Assembly: GCF_012726195.1 (NCBI RefSeq)
Contig: NZ_JAASAF010000013.1
Span: 104,191 to 168,190 of the forward strand
Reading direction: 5' to 3'
DNA: 64,000 nucleotides
Source: Rhodococcus sp. HNM0563
GTDB taxonomy: Bacteria; Actinomycetota; Actinomycetes; Mycobacteriales; Mycobacteriaceae
The notes below the pieces were generated by a model. The model worked only from the letters and a program-made list of their open reading frames with translations. It searched no databases and was not told the DNA's origin. A program made the translations under genes and the position numbers. The first letter of the stretch is position 1, and every line of letters begins with the position of its first letter. Of this stretch, positions 37,474 through 46,960 are shown in pieces.

Positions 37474-40206
37474 TCACGTCAGAACTGGCCTCTCGACGCG
37501 TGCCGACTTCCTCGCCTCGACTCGCCGGGCCACGAACTTGCCCATCTCGTCGACCCACACCACCGTGGACCCGACCGCGACTGCGAGCGCCCATTGTTGT
37601 GACGTCAGTGAGGTGGTGTCGAAGAATCCCTGCAGCACGCTCATCTGCACCACGCAGATCTGCAACACGATGACCGCGACGATCGCGATCCAGATCGTGT
37701 GATTGGTCAGCGTCCGCATCGAGAACACCGAACCGAGATCGGAGCGGACGTTGAACAGGTTGAACACCTGGTAGAAGACGAACGTCGTGAACGCGAGAGT
37801 GGTCGCGAACAGCGGGTCGGAAGCGCTGTCGGGGAACAATTCCGGGCCGTAGTAGAGAACCGCGATCGTGCCCACCGTCATCAGCACACCGAGCCCGAGG
37901 ATCCGCTGCACACGATCCCGGGTGAGTAGCGCCTCCTTCACCGGTCGCGGCGGCCGCTTCATGGCATCCGGGTCGGTGGGGTCGACACCGAGTGCGAGCG
38001 CGGGCGGTCCGTCCATGATGATGTTCACCCACAGGATCTGCAGGGCGGTGAACGGTGCCCCGCCGGCCAGTCCGAGCACACCGGCGGTGAGGAAGATCAG
38101 CACGAACCCCCAGGCGGTCGTGAGCTGGAATTTCACGAACTTGACTATGTTGTCGTAGATTCCACGCCCCTCCGAGACCGCCGCGACGATGGTCGCGAAG
38201 TTGTCGTCGGTGAGGATCATGTTCGCAGCACCCTTGGAGACATCGGTGCCGGTGATGCCCATGGCGACGCCGATGTCGGACTGTTCGAGTGCGGGTGCGT
38301 CGTTGACACCGTCGCCGGTCATCGCGACGATCTGACCGTCGGACTGCAGCGCCTTGACGAACCGTATCTTGTGTTCGGGTGCCACTCGGGCGAGGACGCC
38401 GAATTGTGCTGCTTGCTGCCGGAATTCGTCATCACCGAGCGCATCGAGGTCGGCTCCGGACGCAGCCTTGCCGTGGATACCCAGCTCGCCCGCGATCGCC
38501 GACGCGGTGACCAGGTGGTCGCCCGTGATCATGTGCACGGCGATACCCGCGCCGTGTGCCACCTCGATGGCGTCCTTCGCTTCGGGGCGTGGAGGGTCCA
38601 CGATGCCGACGATGGCGTACACGGTCAGGTTGGACACCCTGTCCTGCAGCGCATCTGCATCGCCCCGCGGCACCGCGTCGAGTGCGCGACCGGCGATCAT
38701 GAGGGTACGAAGGCCCTCGGACGCGAGGTCGTCGACCGCCTGACGGATCCGAGTGCGCGCGGCGTCGTCGATCGGGATCGGGCCGTCATCGCCGAGAGCG
38801 GTCGACGCACGTTCCAGCAGGACGCCCGGGGCGCCCTTCGCGAAGCACCGGTAGCCGCCGCTCGGGAGGGCGTGGAACGTCGCCATGTACTTGTAGTCCG
38901 AGTCGAACGGCACCTCCTCGATCCGGGCCAGAGCAGCACGGCTGCCCTCGACGTCGATACCGCCTTTCTCTGCCAGCACCACGAGTGCACCCTCGGTGGG
39001 GTCGCCGACGAGGGTGCCGTCGCGCACGGTCGCGTCGTTGCACATGGCCATGCCCAGCAGCGCGTCGGTGAGGTCGGGTGCGGGCATTCCGTCGCCGACG
39101 AGGATCTTGCCGTCGGTTCCGTAGCCGGTGCCGGTGACGCGGAAGTTGCGCCCGCGCACCAGCAGCCGCCGCACCGTCATCTCGTTGAGGGTCAGTGTCC
39201 CGGTCTTGTCGGTCGCGATGTGAGTGGTGCTTCCGAGCGTTTCGACGGCCGCGAGTTGTTTGACGATCGCGCCGCGCGCCGCGAGCCGCGACGCACCCAT
39301 CGCCAGGGTGAATGCGACGACCGCGGTGAGCCCTTCCGGGATGGTCGCCACCGCGAGCGACACGGCAGTGACGAGGAGTTCGGACCACGTCTGTCCGCGC
39401 AGCAGACCGAGCACGAACACCAGCGCAACCGTGATGATCGCGATGATCGTGAGGGTCTGCGCGAGCTGGCCGATGCGGCGCTGCAGCGGGGTCTGTTCCA
39501 CACCGGCTGCACCGAGGAGCGCGGCGATCGCACCCATCTCGGTGCGCATTCCGGTGTCGGTGACGATCATCGAGGCGCGTCCGCGGGTCACCTCGGTGTT
39601 CATGAACAACATGTCGTGGCGGTCGCCGAGCGGGGCGTGTGGATCGTCGACGGGATCGACGGTCTTGTCGACGGGCTGCGATTCGCCGGTGAGTGCAGCC
39701 TCAGCGACCTGGAGTCGCACGGCAGCGACGAGGCGGCCATCGGCGGGCACCGAGTCGCCGGCCTCGAGTTGCACGATGTCGCCGGGGACGAGATCGGCGC
39801 GGGGCAGTTCGACACCGCGTCCGTCGCGCAGGACCCGCGTGGTCGACACCGACATCTGCTTCAGTGCCTGCAGACTGTTCTCGGCGCGGGCTTCCTGCAC
39901 GTAGTTGAGGACGGTGTTGAGGACGATGACCGCGAAGATGACGACGGGGGTTTCCCACTCCCGCGACACGGTCGCGCTGACGACGGCCGCGACGACGAGA
40001 ACGAGTGTCATCTTGTCGGCGAGCAGCGACAGTACTTTCCGCCACGCGGGAATGCTCTTCGCCTCGTCGAGCACGTTGGGCCCGTATTCCGCGCGGCGCC
40101 GCTCGACGTCATCTGCGGTGAGCCCCCGATCAGGAGCGACCGCGAAGGCCTCGGCGACATCGTCTGCGGGGCGGGTGTGCCACCTCGACACGGTCTCGAC
40201 ACTCAT
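37474..40206 (-). CDS. P-type cation-transporting ATPase (PII, Ca2+-ATPase-like)
   Basis: The 910-residue protein has the P-type layout: an actuator domain TGES, the phosphorylation site DKTGTLT at Asp333, the hinge TGDGVNDAPALEQSDIG and ten membrane helices. The ion-binding PEGL motif occurs as ATIPEGLTAVVAF, as in PII-type Ca2+ (or Mn2+/Na+) pumps. The N-terminus SRWHTRPADDVAEAFAVAP matches the cation ATPase N domain. ATG at 40206 follows GGAG at 5 nt. The longer upstream frame of the same phase covers a different gene on the other strand and is not coding. Confidence 0.92.
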   Translation of the reverse strand: MSVETVSRWHTRPADDVAEAFAVAPDRGLTADDVERRRAEYGPNVLDEAKSIPAWRKVLSLLADKMTLVLVVAAVVSATVSREWETPVVIFAVIVLNTVLNYVQEARAENSLQALKQMSVSTTRVLRDGRGVELPRADLVPGDIVQLEAGDSVPADGRLVAAVRLQVAEAALTGESQPVDKTVDPVDDPHAPLGDRHDMLFMNTEVTRGRASMIVTDTGMRTEMGAIAALLGAAGVEQTPLQRRIGQLAQTLTIIAIITVALVFVLGLLRGQTWSELLVTAVSLAVATIPEGLTAVVAFTLAMGASRLAARGAIVKQLAAVETLGSTTHIATDKTGTLTLNEMTVRRLLVRGRNFRVTGTGYGTDGKILVGDGMPAPDLTDALLGMAMCNDATVRDGTLVGDPTEGALVVLAEKGGIDVEGSRAALARIEEVPFDSDYKYMATFHALPSGGYRCFAKGAPGVLLERASTALGDDGPIPIDDAARTRIRQAVDDLASEGLRTLMIAGRALDAVPRGDADALQDRVSNLTVYAIVGIVDPPRPEAKDAIEVAHGAGIAVHMITGDHLVTASAIAGELGIHGKAASGADLDALGDDEFRQQAAQFGVLARVAPEHKIRFVKALQSDGQIVAMTGDGVNDAPALEQSDIGVAMGITGTDVSKGAANMILTDDNFATIVAAVSEGRGIYDNIVKFVKFQLTTAWGFVLIFLTAGVLGLAGGAPFTALQILWVNIIMDGPPALALGVDPTDPDAMKRPPRPVKEALLTRDRVQRILGLGVLMTVGTIAVLYYGPELFPDSASDPLFATTLAFTTFVFYQVFNLFNVRSDLGSVFSMRTLTNHTIWIAIVAVIVLQICVVQMSVLQGFFDTTSLTSQQWALAVAVGSTVVWVDEMGKFVARRVEARKSARVERPVLT

Positions 40207-40329
40207 CGATACTCCGATCCACGTGCGCGGGTGGGTCGTTCTCACCGTAACCGCAGGTGGTACTCCTGCGCTGGGCGTACGTTCGTGATGTGCTGGAGGG
40301 GAAGCATCGAAGTTCGAGGAGGAGCACCG

Positions 40330-40749
40330 ATGAACGAGTTCCCGAAACCGGATCAGCCCGTCGTTCGCCTGTCCGAGGAACAGGCCTGGGCACGACTCGC
40401 GTCCGAGAAGGTGGGACGCCTCGTCACGGTCGTAGGTGAGCGTCCCGAGATCTATCCCGTCAACTATGTCGTGTCGGACGACAAGGTGTACTTCCGGACC
40501 GGGGAGGGCAGCAAGCTCTCCGAATTGACAGTGCATTCCGCCGTCGCGTTCCAGACCGATCACATCTACGAGGACACCGCGTGGAGCGTCGTCGTGCACG
40601 GGAGCGCTCACGTGCTGCGGGGCTTCGACGACGCCGCCAGGATCGATGCACTGGGTCTGACCCCCTGGGTTCCGACACCGAAGTTCAACTACGTCGAGAT
40701 CACGGCGACGGAGGTCACCGGTTTTCAGTACAACCTCGTCAAGAACTGA
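40330..40749 (+). CDS. Pyridoxamine 5'-phosphate oxidase-like flavin-binding family protein
   Basis: The 139-residue split-barrel protein has the segment ARLASEKVGRLVTVVGERPEIYPVNYVV, then FRTGEGSKLSELTVHSAVAFQTD, matching small PNPOx-like proteins that bind FMN or F420. The exact cofactor and role are unknown. ATG at 40330 follows GAGGAG. It is divergent from the P-type ATPase by 123 bp and precedes a CDF transporter by 7 bp, so it is probably co-transcribed with it. Confidence 0.82.
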   Translation: MNEFPKPDQPVVRLSEEQAWARLASEKVGRLVTVVGERPEIYPVNYVVSDDKVYFRTGEGSKLSELTVHSAVAFQTDHIYEDTAWSVVVHGSAHVLRGFDDAARIDALGLTPWVPTPKFNYVEITATEVTGFQYNLVKN

Positions 40750-40756
40750 CACGACG

Positions 40757-41665
40757 GTGGTCTCGGCGCAGTCGCATCGGCTGCTCATCCGGTTCATGTG
40801 GTTGTCGGTCGCGGCGGCGCTGGCCACGATGGCCCTCAAATCGCTCGCTGCGTGGTTGACCGGATCGGTCGGTCTGCTTTCCGATGCCCTGGAATCCGGC
40901 GTCAATCTGGTGGCGGCGATCGTGGGTCTGCTCGCGTTGCGCCTGGCCGCGAAACCGGCCGACTTCAACCATGATTTCGGCCACGGCAAGGCCGAGTACC
41001 TGTCGGCCGCCGTCGAGGGCACGATGATCTTCGCGGCCGCGACCGCAATCCTGTGGACGTCGATCGACCGCCTGCTGTCACCGCAGCCTGTCGAGGAAGC
41101 CGGTCTCGGTCTTGCGCTGTCGGCCGGGTCGTCCGTGATCAACCTGGCGGTCGGGATGGTGCTGATCCGCGAGGGCAGGAAACACCGGTCGATCACTCTG
41201 GTGGCCGACGGCAAACACCTGCTCACCGATGTGTGGACGTCGGCCGGCGTGCTGGTGGGTGTCGCGCTGGTCGCGATATCCGGGTGGGACGTACTCGATC
41301 CGATCGTGGCGATCGTGGTGGCGCTGAACATCCTGCGTATCGGGTACGGATTGGTGAAACAGTCCGTCGTGGGCATGCTCGACGCCGCGCTCCCCGCCGA
41401 GGATGTCGCCGTGGTGAACGCGGTGCTCGACCGGTACCGCGCGTCGGAGCCGGTGGAGTTCCTACCGCCTCGCACGCGTGCGTCCGGACGCCAGCGTTTC
41501 GTCTACCTGACGGTACGGGCTCCGGGCGACTGGTCGGTGCGTGCCGGTCACGATCTGCTCGACCGGCTCGAAGCCGATCTTCGGGATGCGTTGCCCGGGG
41601 TGACGGTGTTCACCCACCTCGAGCCCCTGGGCTACCAGAAGCGTGGCGCTGCTCCGAGCGCGTAG
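40757..41665 (+). CDS. Cation diffusion facilitator (CDF) family transporter
   Basis: The 302-residue protein has six membrane helices and the paired metal-site motifs LLSDALESGVN (helix 2) and ADGKHLLTDVWTS (helix 5), plus HDFGHGKAEYLSA in between. A C-terminal cytosolic domain follows (HDLLDRLEADLRDALPGVTV). It would export Zn2+, Fe2+ or a similar divalent ion in exchange for protons. The GTG start lies 7 bp after the PNPOx-like gene, and the 3' end is convergent with lysE, with 8 bp between. Confidence 0.9.
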   Translation: MVSAQSHRLLIRFMWLSVAAALATMALKSLAAWLTGSVGLLSDALESGVNLVAAIVGLLALRLAAKPADFNHDFGHGKAEYLSAAVEGTMIFAAATAILWTSIDRLLSPQPVEEAGLGLALSAGSSVINLAVGMVLIREGRKHRSITLVADGKHLLTDVWTSAGVLVGVALVAISGWDVLDPIVAIVVALNILRIGYGLVKQSVVGMLDAALPAEDVAVVNAVLDRYRASEPVEFLPPRTRASGRQRFVYLTVRAPGDWSVRAGHDLLDRLEADLRDALPGVTVFTHLEPLGYQKRGAAPSA

Positions 41666-41673
41666 CACGACCG

Positions 41674-42276
41674 TCAGGAGGACACCACGAGTCCGGCGCC
41701 GAGGCCGAGCATCACCACCGCGACGCCACCGTCGAGAATCCGCCAGGATCCGGGCTTGGCGAACCAGTTGCGCAGATAGCGCGCGCCGTATCCGAGAGCG
41801 ACGAACCACACGCCGCTCGCAGCGATGGCTCCCGCACCGAACCACCAGCGACCCGGATTTCCGTAGTGGTTGGCGACGGATCCGAGCATGAGCACCGTGT
41901 CGAGGTAGGTGTGGGGGTTGAGCCACGTCAGTGCCAGACAGGTCAACAGCGCTGCACCGATGGTGACGGCGCCGCCGGGCGCCGCGGACAGCGCCGCCGG
42001 CCGTAATGCCCGCCGCGCAGCGAGAAGCCCATATCCGATGAGGAAAGCGGCTCCTGCCCAACGGATCACATCGATCACGCCGGGTGCGTGATCGAGGATC
42101 GTCGCAATGCCCGCAATCCCCGCCGTGATGAGGAGCGCATCGGAGATCGCGCACACCGCGATCACGGGCAGCACGTGTCGTCGCGCGATGGCCATGCGCA
42201 GAACGAACGCGTTCTGCGCACCGATCGCGACGATGAGTGACAGACCTGTGACGAACCCGGCGGCGAGAAGGGACAT
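41674..42276 (-). CDS. lysE: LysE/ArgO family basic amino acid exporter
   Basis: The protein of about 200 residues has six helices and begins AAGFVTGLSLIVAIGAQNAFVLRMAIARRHVLP, the hallmark of the LysE/ArgO family. It also has TWLNPHTYLDTVLMLGSVA in the middle. It exports lysine and/or arginine. ATG at 42276 has GGAG only 3 nt upstream; GTG at 42285 is the alternative. It is divergent from a LysR gene of the lysG/argP type, with a palindrome between them. Confidence 0.9.
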   Translation of the reverse strand: MSLLAAGFVTGLSLIVAIGAQNAFVLRMAIARRHVLPVIAVCAISDALLITAGIAGIATILDHAPGVIDVIRWAGAAFLIGYGLLAARRALRPAALSAAPGGAVTIGAALLTCLALTWLNPHTYLDTVLMLGSVANHYGNPGRWWFGAGAIAASGVWFVALGYGARYLRNWFAKPGSWRILDGGVAVVMLGLGAGLVVSS

Positions 42277-42320
42277 GCGCTCCACGCTAGAAATTCGGCG
42301 ATCATAAGGAAAATTGATTT

Positions 42321-42339
42321 CTCTAACTCTGCATTAGAG
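42321..42339. promoter_or_regulatory. Candidate LysG/ArgP operator between lysE and lysG
   Basis: CTCTAA (42321-42326) and TTAGAG (42334-42339) form a perfect 6-bp inverted repeat around a 7-nt spacer in the 72-bp intergenic region, the kind of T-N11-A site LysR regulators recognise. This is inference from position and symmetry. Confidence 0.6.
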
Positions 42340-42348
42340 TTTCTTCAT

Positions 42349-43236
42349 ATGGACGTCGACTTCTCCCAACTGCGGACCTTCGCAGCAGTCCTCGACGAAG
42401 GCACCTTCGACGGAGCTGCTGCGGTCCTGCGGATCACGCCGTCGGCGGTGAGCCAGCGCATCAGGGCCCTCGAGCAGCACGTGGGCCAAGTCCTGCTGCG
42501 CCGCACCCGCCCGGTGTCCACCACTCCGTCCGGCGAAGTGGTGATGCGTCTGGCGCGACAGGTCGCGCGACTCGAACAGGACGCTTCCGAAGAACTCGGC
42601 TTCACCGCCGACGAGCACGCCTACGTGACAATTCCCCTCGTGGTCAATGCCGATTCGATGTCCACATGGATGCTGCGCGCACTTGCACGCATGCCGGTCC
42701 GCCACCGCGCCCTGTTCGAACTGCACCGCGAGGACGAATACCATTCCACCGCATTGCTTCGCGACGGCACCGCGATGGCTGCGGTGACCTCTGTCCCCGA
42801 ACCCGTGCAGGGCTGCACCTCCGAGGAACTCGGATCGATGCGGTATCACGCGATGGCCAGTGTCGACTTCGCCGAGCGATGGTTTCCAGGCGGCATGTCC
42901 CCGGAGGAACTGCAGAAGGCACCGATGCTGACCTTCGACCGCAAGGACGATATGCAGGATCGATTCCTGCGCAAGCGAACCCGTCGCCGGATCACCGCAC
43001 CCCGCAACTATGTTCCCGGGGCACTCGAATTCGTCGATGCCGCGCGCCTCGGACTCGGCTGGGGCATGCTTCCTGATCCGATGCTCACCGACAGCACCGA
43101 CCTCGTGAGTCTCGCACCCGACCACCCATTCGACGTCCCGCTGTACTGGCAGCGCTGGCGACTGGAGTCCCCCGTCCTCGACGCCCTCACCGCGGCGGTC
43201 CGTCGCACGGCGCGGGAAGTGCTACGTCAGCCGTAG
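42349..43236 (+). CDS. lysG: LysR family transcriptional regulator, ArgP/LysG type
   Basis: The 295-residue protein begins MDVDFSQLRTFAAVLDEGTF, then AAAVLRITPSAVSQRIRALEQHVGQVLLRRTRP, a LysR helix-turn-helix close to the ArgP/LysG subgroup (phrase AVLDEGTFDGAA). The C-terminal domain senses basic amino acids in characterised members. It is divergent from lysE, the typical target, by 72 bp. Confidence 0.9.
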   Translation: MDVDFSQLRTFAAVLDEGTFDGAAAVLRITPSAVSQRIRALEQHVGQVLLRRTRPVSTTPSGEVVMRLARQVARLEQDASEELGFTADEHAYVTIPLVVNADSMSTWMLRALARMPVRHRALFELHREDEYHSTALLRDGTAMAAVTSVPEPVQGCTSEELGSMRYHAMASVDFAERWFPGGMSPEELQKAPMLTFDRKDDMQDRFLRKRTRRRITAPRNYVPGALEFVDAARLGLGWGMLPDPMLTDSTDLVSLAPDHPFDVPLYWQRWRLESPVLDALTAAVRRTAREVLRQP

Positions 43237-43292
43237 GATTCGATTACATGCGATTCCGGGGAGGCCAACGACATGACCGCAACACCTGACGG

Positions 43293-45194
43293 TCAGTCGA
43301 CGAGTGCCTTGAACTGCGCCTCGTAGAGCCGCGAGTACGCGCCGCCCCGCTGGAGCAGATCCTCGTGAGCGCCTTGCTCGACGATGCGGCCGTCCTCCAT
43401 CACCACGATCCGATCCGCGTCGCGAATCGTCGACAATCGATGGGCTATCACGAAACTCGTGCGATCGTCGCGCAACCGCGCGGTGGCCTGCTGCACGAGA
43501 AGTTCGGTGCGCGTGTCGACCGAACTCGTGGCCTCGTCGAGGATCAGGATCGAAGGCTTCGACACGAACGCCCGGGCGATCGTGATGAGCTGCCGCTCAC
43601 CGGCGCTGAGGCTTCCGGCTTCCTCGTCGACGATCGTGTCGTAACCGTCGGGCAGAGCCCGCACGAACCGGTCGACGTAGCTCATCCGCGCGGCCGACAT
43701 GATCTGATTCTCGGTTGCGTAGGGATTGCCGTAGGCGATGTTCTCGCGGATCGTGCCCCCGAACAGCCAGGTGTCCTGCAGCACGATGCCGATCCGGGTA
43801 CGCAACTCCTCGCGGAGCATGCCCGTGATGTCCACACCGTCGACGAGGATCCGGCCCGAATCCACCTCGTAGAAACGCAGGATCAGATTCACGAGAGTGG
43901 TCTTGCCGGCCCCGGTGGGACCGACGATCGCGATCATCTGCCCTGGCTCGGCGCGCAGCGTCAGGTTCTCGATGAGCGGGCGCTCCGGCGTGTACGAGAA
44001 CGACACGTCCTGGAACTCGACGAGGCCGTGCCTACTCCACGGCATCGTGGGCGCCGCGGGCTCGGGCTCCTGCTCTTCCTCGTCGAGGACCGCAAACACG
44101 CGGGTGGCGGACGCCGCGGCCGACTGCAGCAGGTTGATCATCGCGCCGATCTGGGCGAGGGGTTGCGACAGCTGGCGCGAATACTGGATCATCGCCTGGA
44201 TCTCGCCGAGCGTCGACGTGCCCGACGCCACGCGCAGACCACCGATGACCGCCACGACGACATATCCGAGGTTGCTCAGAAAAGTCACCAGCGGCATCAC
44301 CAGTCCCGATACGAACTGGGCCCGGTACGCAGCCTGGAACAGGGTGTCGTTGGTTGCGGTGAACCGCCGCTCGACCTCCTCGGTGCGGCCGTACGCGGTG
44401 ATGAGTTCGTGCCCGGTGAACGACTCCTCGATCTGCCCGTTGAGCGTTCCCGTCGCATCCCATTGCGCCGCGAAATGCTTGCGTGAACGCTTCGCCACGA
44501 GAATCGTCACCACGGCCGCGGCAGGGACGAGCAACAGCGCGATCACGGCGAGCAGCGGCGAGATCCAGAACATCATCACCACGAGCCCGAGCAGGGTGAA
44601 CACCGCCAGCACCAACTGGCTGATGGACTCCTGCATACCCGTCGACACGTTGTCGATGTCATTGGTGACACGGCTGAGCAGATCACCGCGCGAATGCGTA
44701 TCGAAATAACGCAGCGGCAGACGATGGATCTTCCGCTCGACACTCGCGCGCATGTCCCGCACGGTGCGCTGCACGATCTCGTTCAGTCCGTACGCCGCAA
44801 CCCAGATCAGCGCGGACGACAGCAGGTAGAGGGCGAGGACGATGACGAGGGTGCGACCCAGGCTCGTGAAATCGATTCCTGCTCCGGGGATCACGTTCAT
44901 TCCGGCGACCATGTCGGCGAACTGGTCGCGACCCTCCGCACGTAGCTGCGCGATCGCGGCATCCTTCGACAGCCCCGCCGGCAACTGCATCCCGATCACA
45001 CCGTTGAAGATGATGTCCGTACCCCGGCCGAGCACGAGCGGTGCGATCGACGAACTCACCACACCGAGCAACGCCGCGATCATCACCGAATACACCACGT
45101 ACCGATGTGGATGCAGCAGACCGAGGATGCGGATGATCACGCCCAGACGTGACTGCGGGGCGGCCTGCTGTCCGGCCGTGTCGGGCGACGTCAT
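43293..45194 (-). CDS. ABC exporter ATP-binding/permease subunit B (consensus Walker B and H-loop)
   Basis: The 633-residue half-transporter has six membrane helices and an ABC domain with Walker A GPTGAGKTT, Q-loop QDTW, signature SLSAGERQL (LSAGE in place of LSGGQ), Walker B ILILDEATSS with the catalytic Glu, and H-loop VIAHRLS. Its start ATG overlaps the stop of the upstream partner (ATGA), so the two form a heterodimer. The deviating signature is expected to sit opposite the partner's degenerate Walker B, making a non-catalytic site. The substrate is probably a drug or lipid. Confidence 0.9.
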   Translation of the reverse strand: MTSPDTAGQQAAPQSRLGVIIRILGLLHPHRYVVYSVMIAALLGVVSSSIAPLVLGRGTDIIFNGVIGMQLPAGLSKDAAIAQLRAEGRDQFADMVAGMNVIPGAGIDFTSLGRTLVIVLALYLLSSALIWVAAYGLNEIVQRTVRDMRASVERKIHRLPLRYFDTHSRGDLLSRVTNDIDNVSTGMQESISQLVLAVFTLLGLVVMMFWISPLLAVIALLLVPAAAVVTILVAKRSRKHFAAQWDATGTLNGQIEESFTGHELITAYGRTEEVERRFTATNDTLFQAAYRAQFVSGLVMPLVTFLSNLGYVVVAVIGGLRVASGTSTLGEIQAMIQYSRQLSQPLAQIGAMINLLQSAAASATRVFAVLDEEEQEPEPAAPTMPWSRHGLVEFQDVSFSYTPERPLIENLTLRAEPGQMIAIVGPTGAGKTTLVNLILRFYEVDSGRILVDGVDITGMLREELRTRIGIVLQDTWLFGGTIRENIAYGNPYATENQIMSAARMSYVDRFVRALPDGYDTIVDEEAGSLSAGERQLITIARAFVSKPSILILDEATSSVDTRTELLVQQATARLRDDRTSFVIAHRLSTIRDADRIVVMEDGRIVEQGAHEDLLQRGGAYSRLYEAQFKALVD

Positions 45195-46918
45195 ACGGCG
45201 GCCATTCTCTGCGATTCGACGATCTCGGTGTACGTCTGGGAACGACCGAGCAGCCCCAGGTGCGTCCCGGTCGCGACCATGGCGCCGCCGTCGAGAACGA
45301 CGATGCGATCCGCGTCCTGCACCGTCGACACACGCTGAGCGACGATGAAGACGCACGCGTTGCGCGTTTCGGGTTCCAGCGCCGCGCGCAGTCGCGCGTC
45401 GGTCGCAGGGTCGAGCGCCGAGAACGCGTCATCGAACAGATAGATGGCGGGTTTGCGTACCAGTGCACGGGCGATCGCGAGTCGCTGTCGCTGCCCGCCC
45501 GAGACGGTGGTGCCACCCTGCGACAACACCGATTCGAGCCGATCCGGCATGGCGTGGACGAACTCGGCGGCCTGAGCCACCTCGAGTGCATGCCATAGTT
45601 CGTCGTCACTCGCGTCGGCGCGGCCGTAGCGGAGATTGTCGGCGATCGTGCCCGAGAACAGATACGCCTTCTGCGGGACGACGGAGATCCGTGACCGCAG
45701 CACCTCGGGATCGAGGCGCCTGACGTCGACACCCGACACCAGCACCTGCCCGTCGGTGACGTCGATGAGTCGCGGGATCAGACGCATCAATGTGCTCTTG
45801 CCCGACCCGGTACCCCCGATGATCGCGGTGGTGGTGCCGGGCTCGGCCCGGAAGCTGATGTCGCGCAGCACGGGCGCGTCGGCACCTGGATAGGAGAACC
45901 CGGCACCCCGTAGTTCGACGTCGATCCGAGTGCCGAGTTCGCGCACCGGTTCCGTCGGCGCCGCGACGGTCGGTTCGGTGTCGAGGACCTCGAGGATGCG
46001 TCCTGCGCACACGCTTGCGCGCGGCATCATCATTGCGATGAACGACGACATGAGGACGGCCATGAGGATCTGCGCCACGTAGGTGATCATCGCGGTGATG
46101 GATCCGACCTGCATGGAGCCGGAATCGATCCTGGCACCGCCGACCCACACCACAGCGACGGTGCTGACGTTCGCAATGAGTAGCACCGCCGGATACAGCA
46201 CCGAATTGACACGCCCGACGCGCAGCGCCGTCGCGGTGAGATCGTCGTTGGCGCGGTCGAAGCGGGCCTTCTCGGTGTCGTCGCGAACGAAGGCCCGCAC
46301 GACACGGATACCGCTGACCTGTTCGCGCAGCACCCGATTGACGCCGTCGAGCCGTATCTGCATGACCCGGAATCCCGGCAGCATCAGCGCGATGAGCACG
46401 ACCATCGTCAGGATCAGGGCCGGCACCGCAACCGCCAGCACCAGGGAGGTGCCGACATCTTCGCGCAACGCCATGATGATGCCGCCGACGCCCATGATCG
46501 GGGAGGTCACCACGATGGTGCAGGTCATCAGCACGAGCATCTGAACCTGCTGCACGTCGTTCGTGTTGCGGGTGATCAGCGACGGCGCTCCGAAGGTGCC
46601 GAATTCGCGGGCGGAGAACCCGCCGACCCGCTGCACGAGCGCCAGCCGGACATCTCGTCCGAACGACATGGCGGCTCGCGCAGCGAAGTACACGGCGCCT
46701 ATGGAGCAGCCGACCTCCACCGCGCTGATCCCCAGCATGAGGAGTCCGGTGCGCATGATGTAGTCGATATCGCCTACCGCAACGCCCTGATCGATCAGGT
46801 CGGCGTTCAAGCTCGGCAACAGCAGCATGCCCGTGGTGGCCGCGAGCTGCAGCACGACCACAGCTATGAGCGAACCCTTGTAGCGCACGAGAAAGCGCCG
46901 TAGAAGCCGAACCAACAT
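45191..46918 (-). CDS. ABC exporter ATP-binding/permease subunit A (degenerate Walker B and H-loop)
   Basis: The 575-residue half-transporter has six membrane helices and an ABC domain with Walker A GGTGSGKST, Q-loop PQKAYLF and the canonical signature TVSGGQRQR. Its Walker B reads IYLFDDAFSALD, with Asp in place of the catalytic Glu, and its H-loop reads IVAQRVS, with Gln in place of His. This is the degenerate half of a heterodimeric exporter. ATG at 46918 was chosen; TTG at 46924 is in frame. It lies 42 bp from the mmpL stop, in the same direction. Confidence 0.9.
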   Translation of the reverse strand: MLVRLLRRFLVRYKGSLIAVVVLQLAATTGMLLLPSLNADLIDQGVAVGDIDYIMRTGLLMLGISAVEVGCSIGAVYFAARAAMSFGRDVRLALVQRVGGFSAREFGTFGAPSLITRNTNDVQQVQMLVLMTCTIVVTSPIMGVGGIIMALREDVGTSLVLAVAVPALILTMVVLIALMLPGFRVMQIRLDGVNRVLREQVSGIRVVRAFVRDDTEKARFDRANDDLTATALRVGRVNSVLYPAVLLIANVSTVAVVWVGGARIDSGSMQVGSITAMITYVAQILMAVLMSSFIAMMMPRASVCAGRILEVLDTEPTVAAPTEPVRELGTRIDVELRGAGFSYPGADAPVLRDISFRAEPGTTTAIIGGTGSGKSTLMRLIPRLIDVTDGQVLVSGVDVRRLDPEVLRSRISVVPQKAYLFSGTIADNLRYGRADASDDELWHALEVAQAAEFVHAMPDRLESVLSQGGTTVSGGQRQRLAIARALVRKPAIYLFDDAFSALDPATDARLRAALEPETRNACVFIVAQRVSTVQDADRIVVLDGGAMVATGTHLGLLGRSQTYTEIVESQRMAAV

Positions 46919-46960
46919 GGGCAATACGCTACCTGCGTCTCCGGACGAACCTCGCGGACC

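Noticed and set aside
40207..41475. N-terminal extension of the P-type ATPase
   Set aside because: The frame stays open upstream of 40206, but it overlaps the PNPOx-like and CDF genes on the other strand, and the ATPase domain begins at the chosen ATG.
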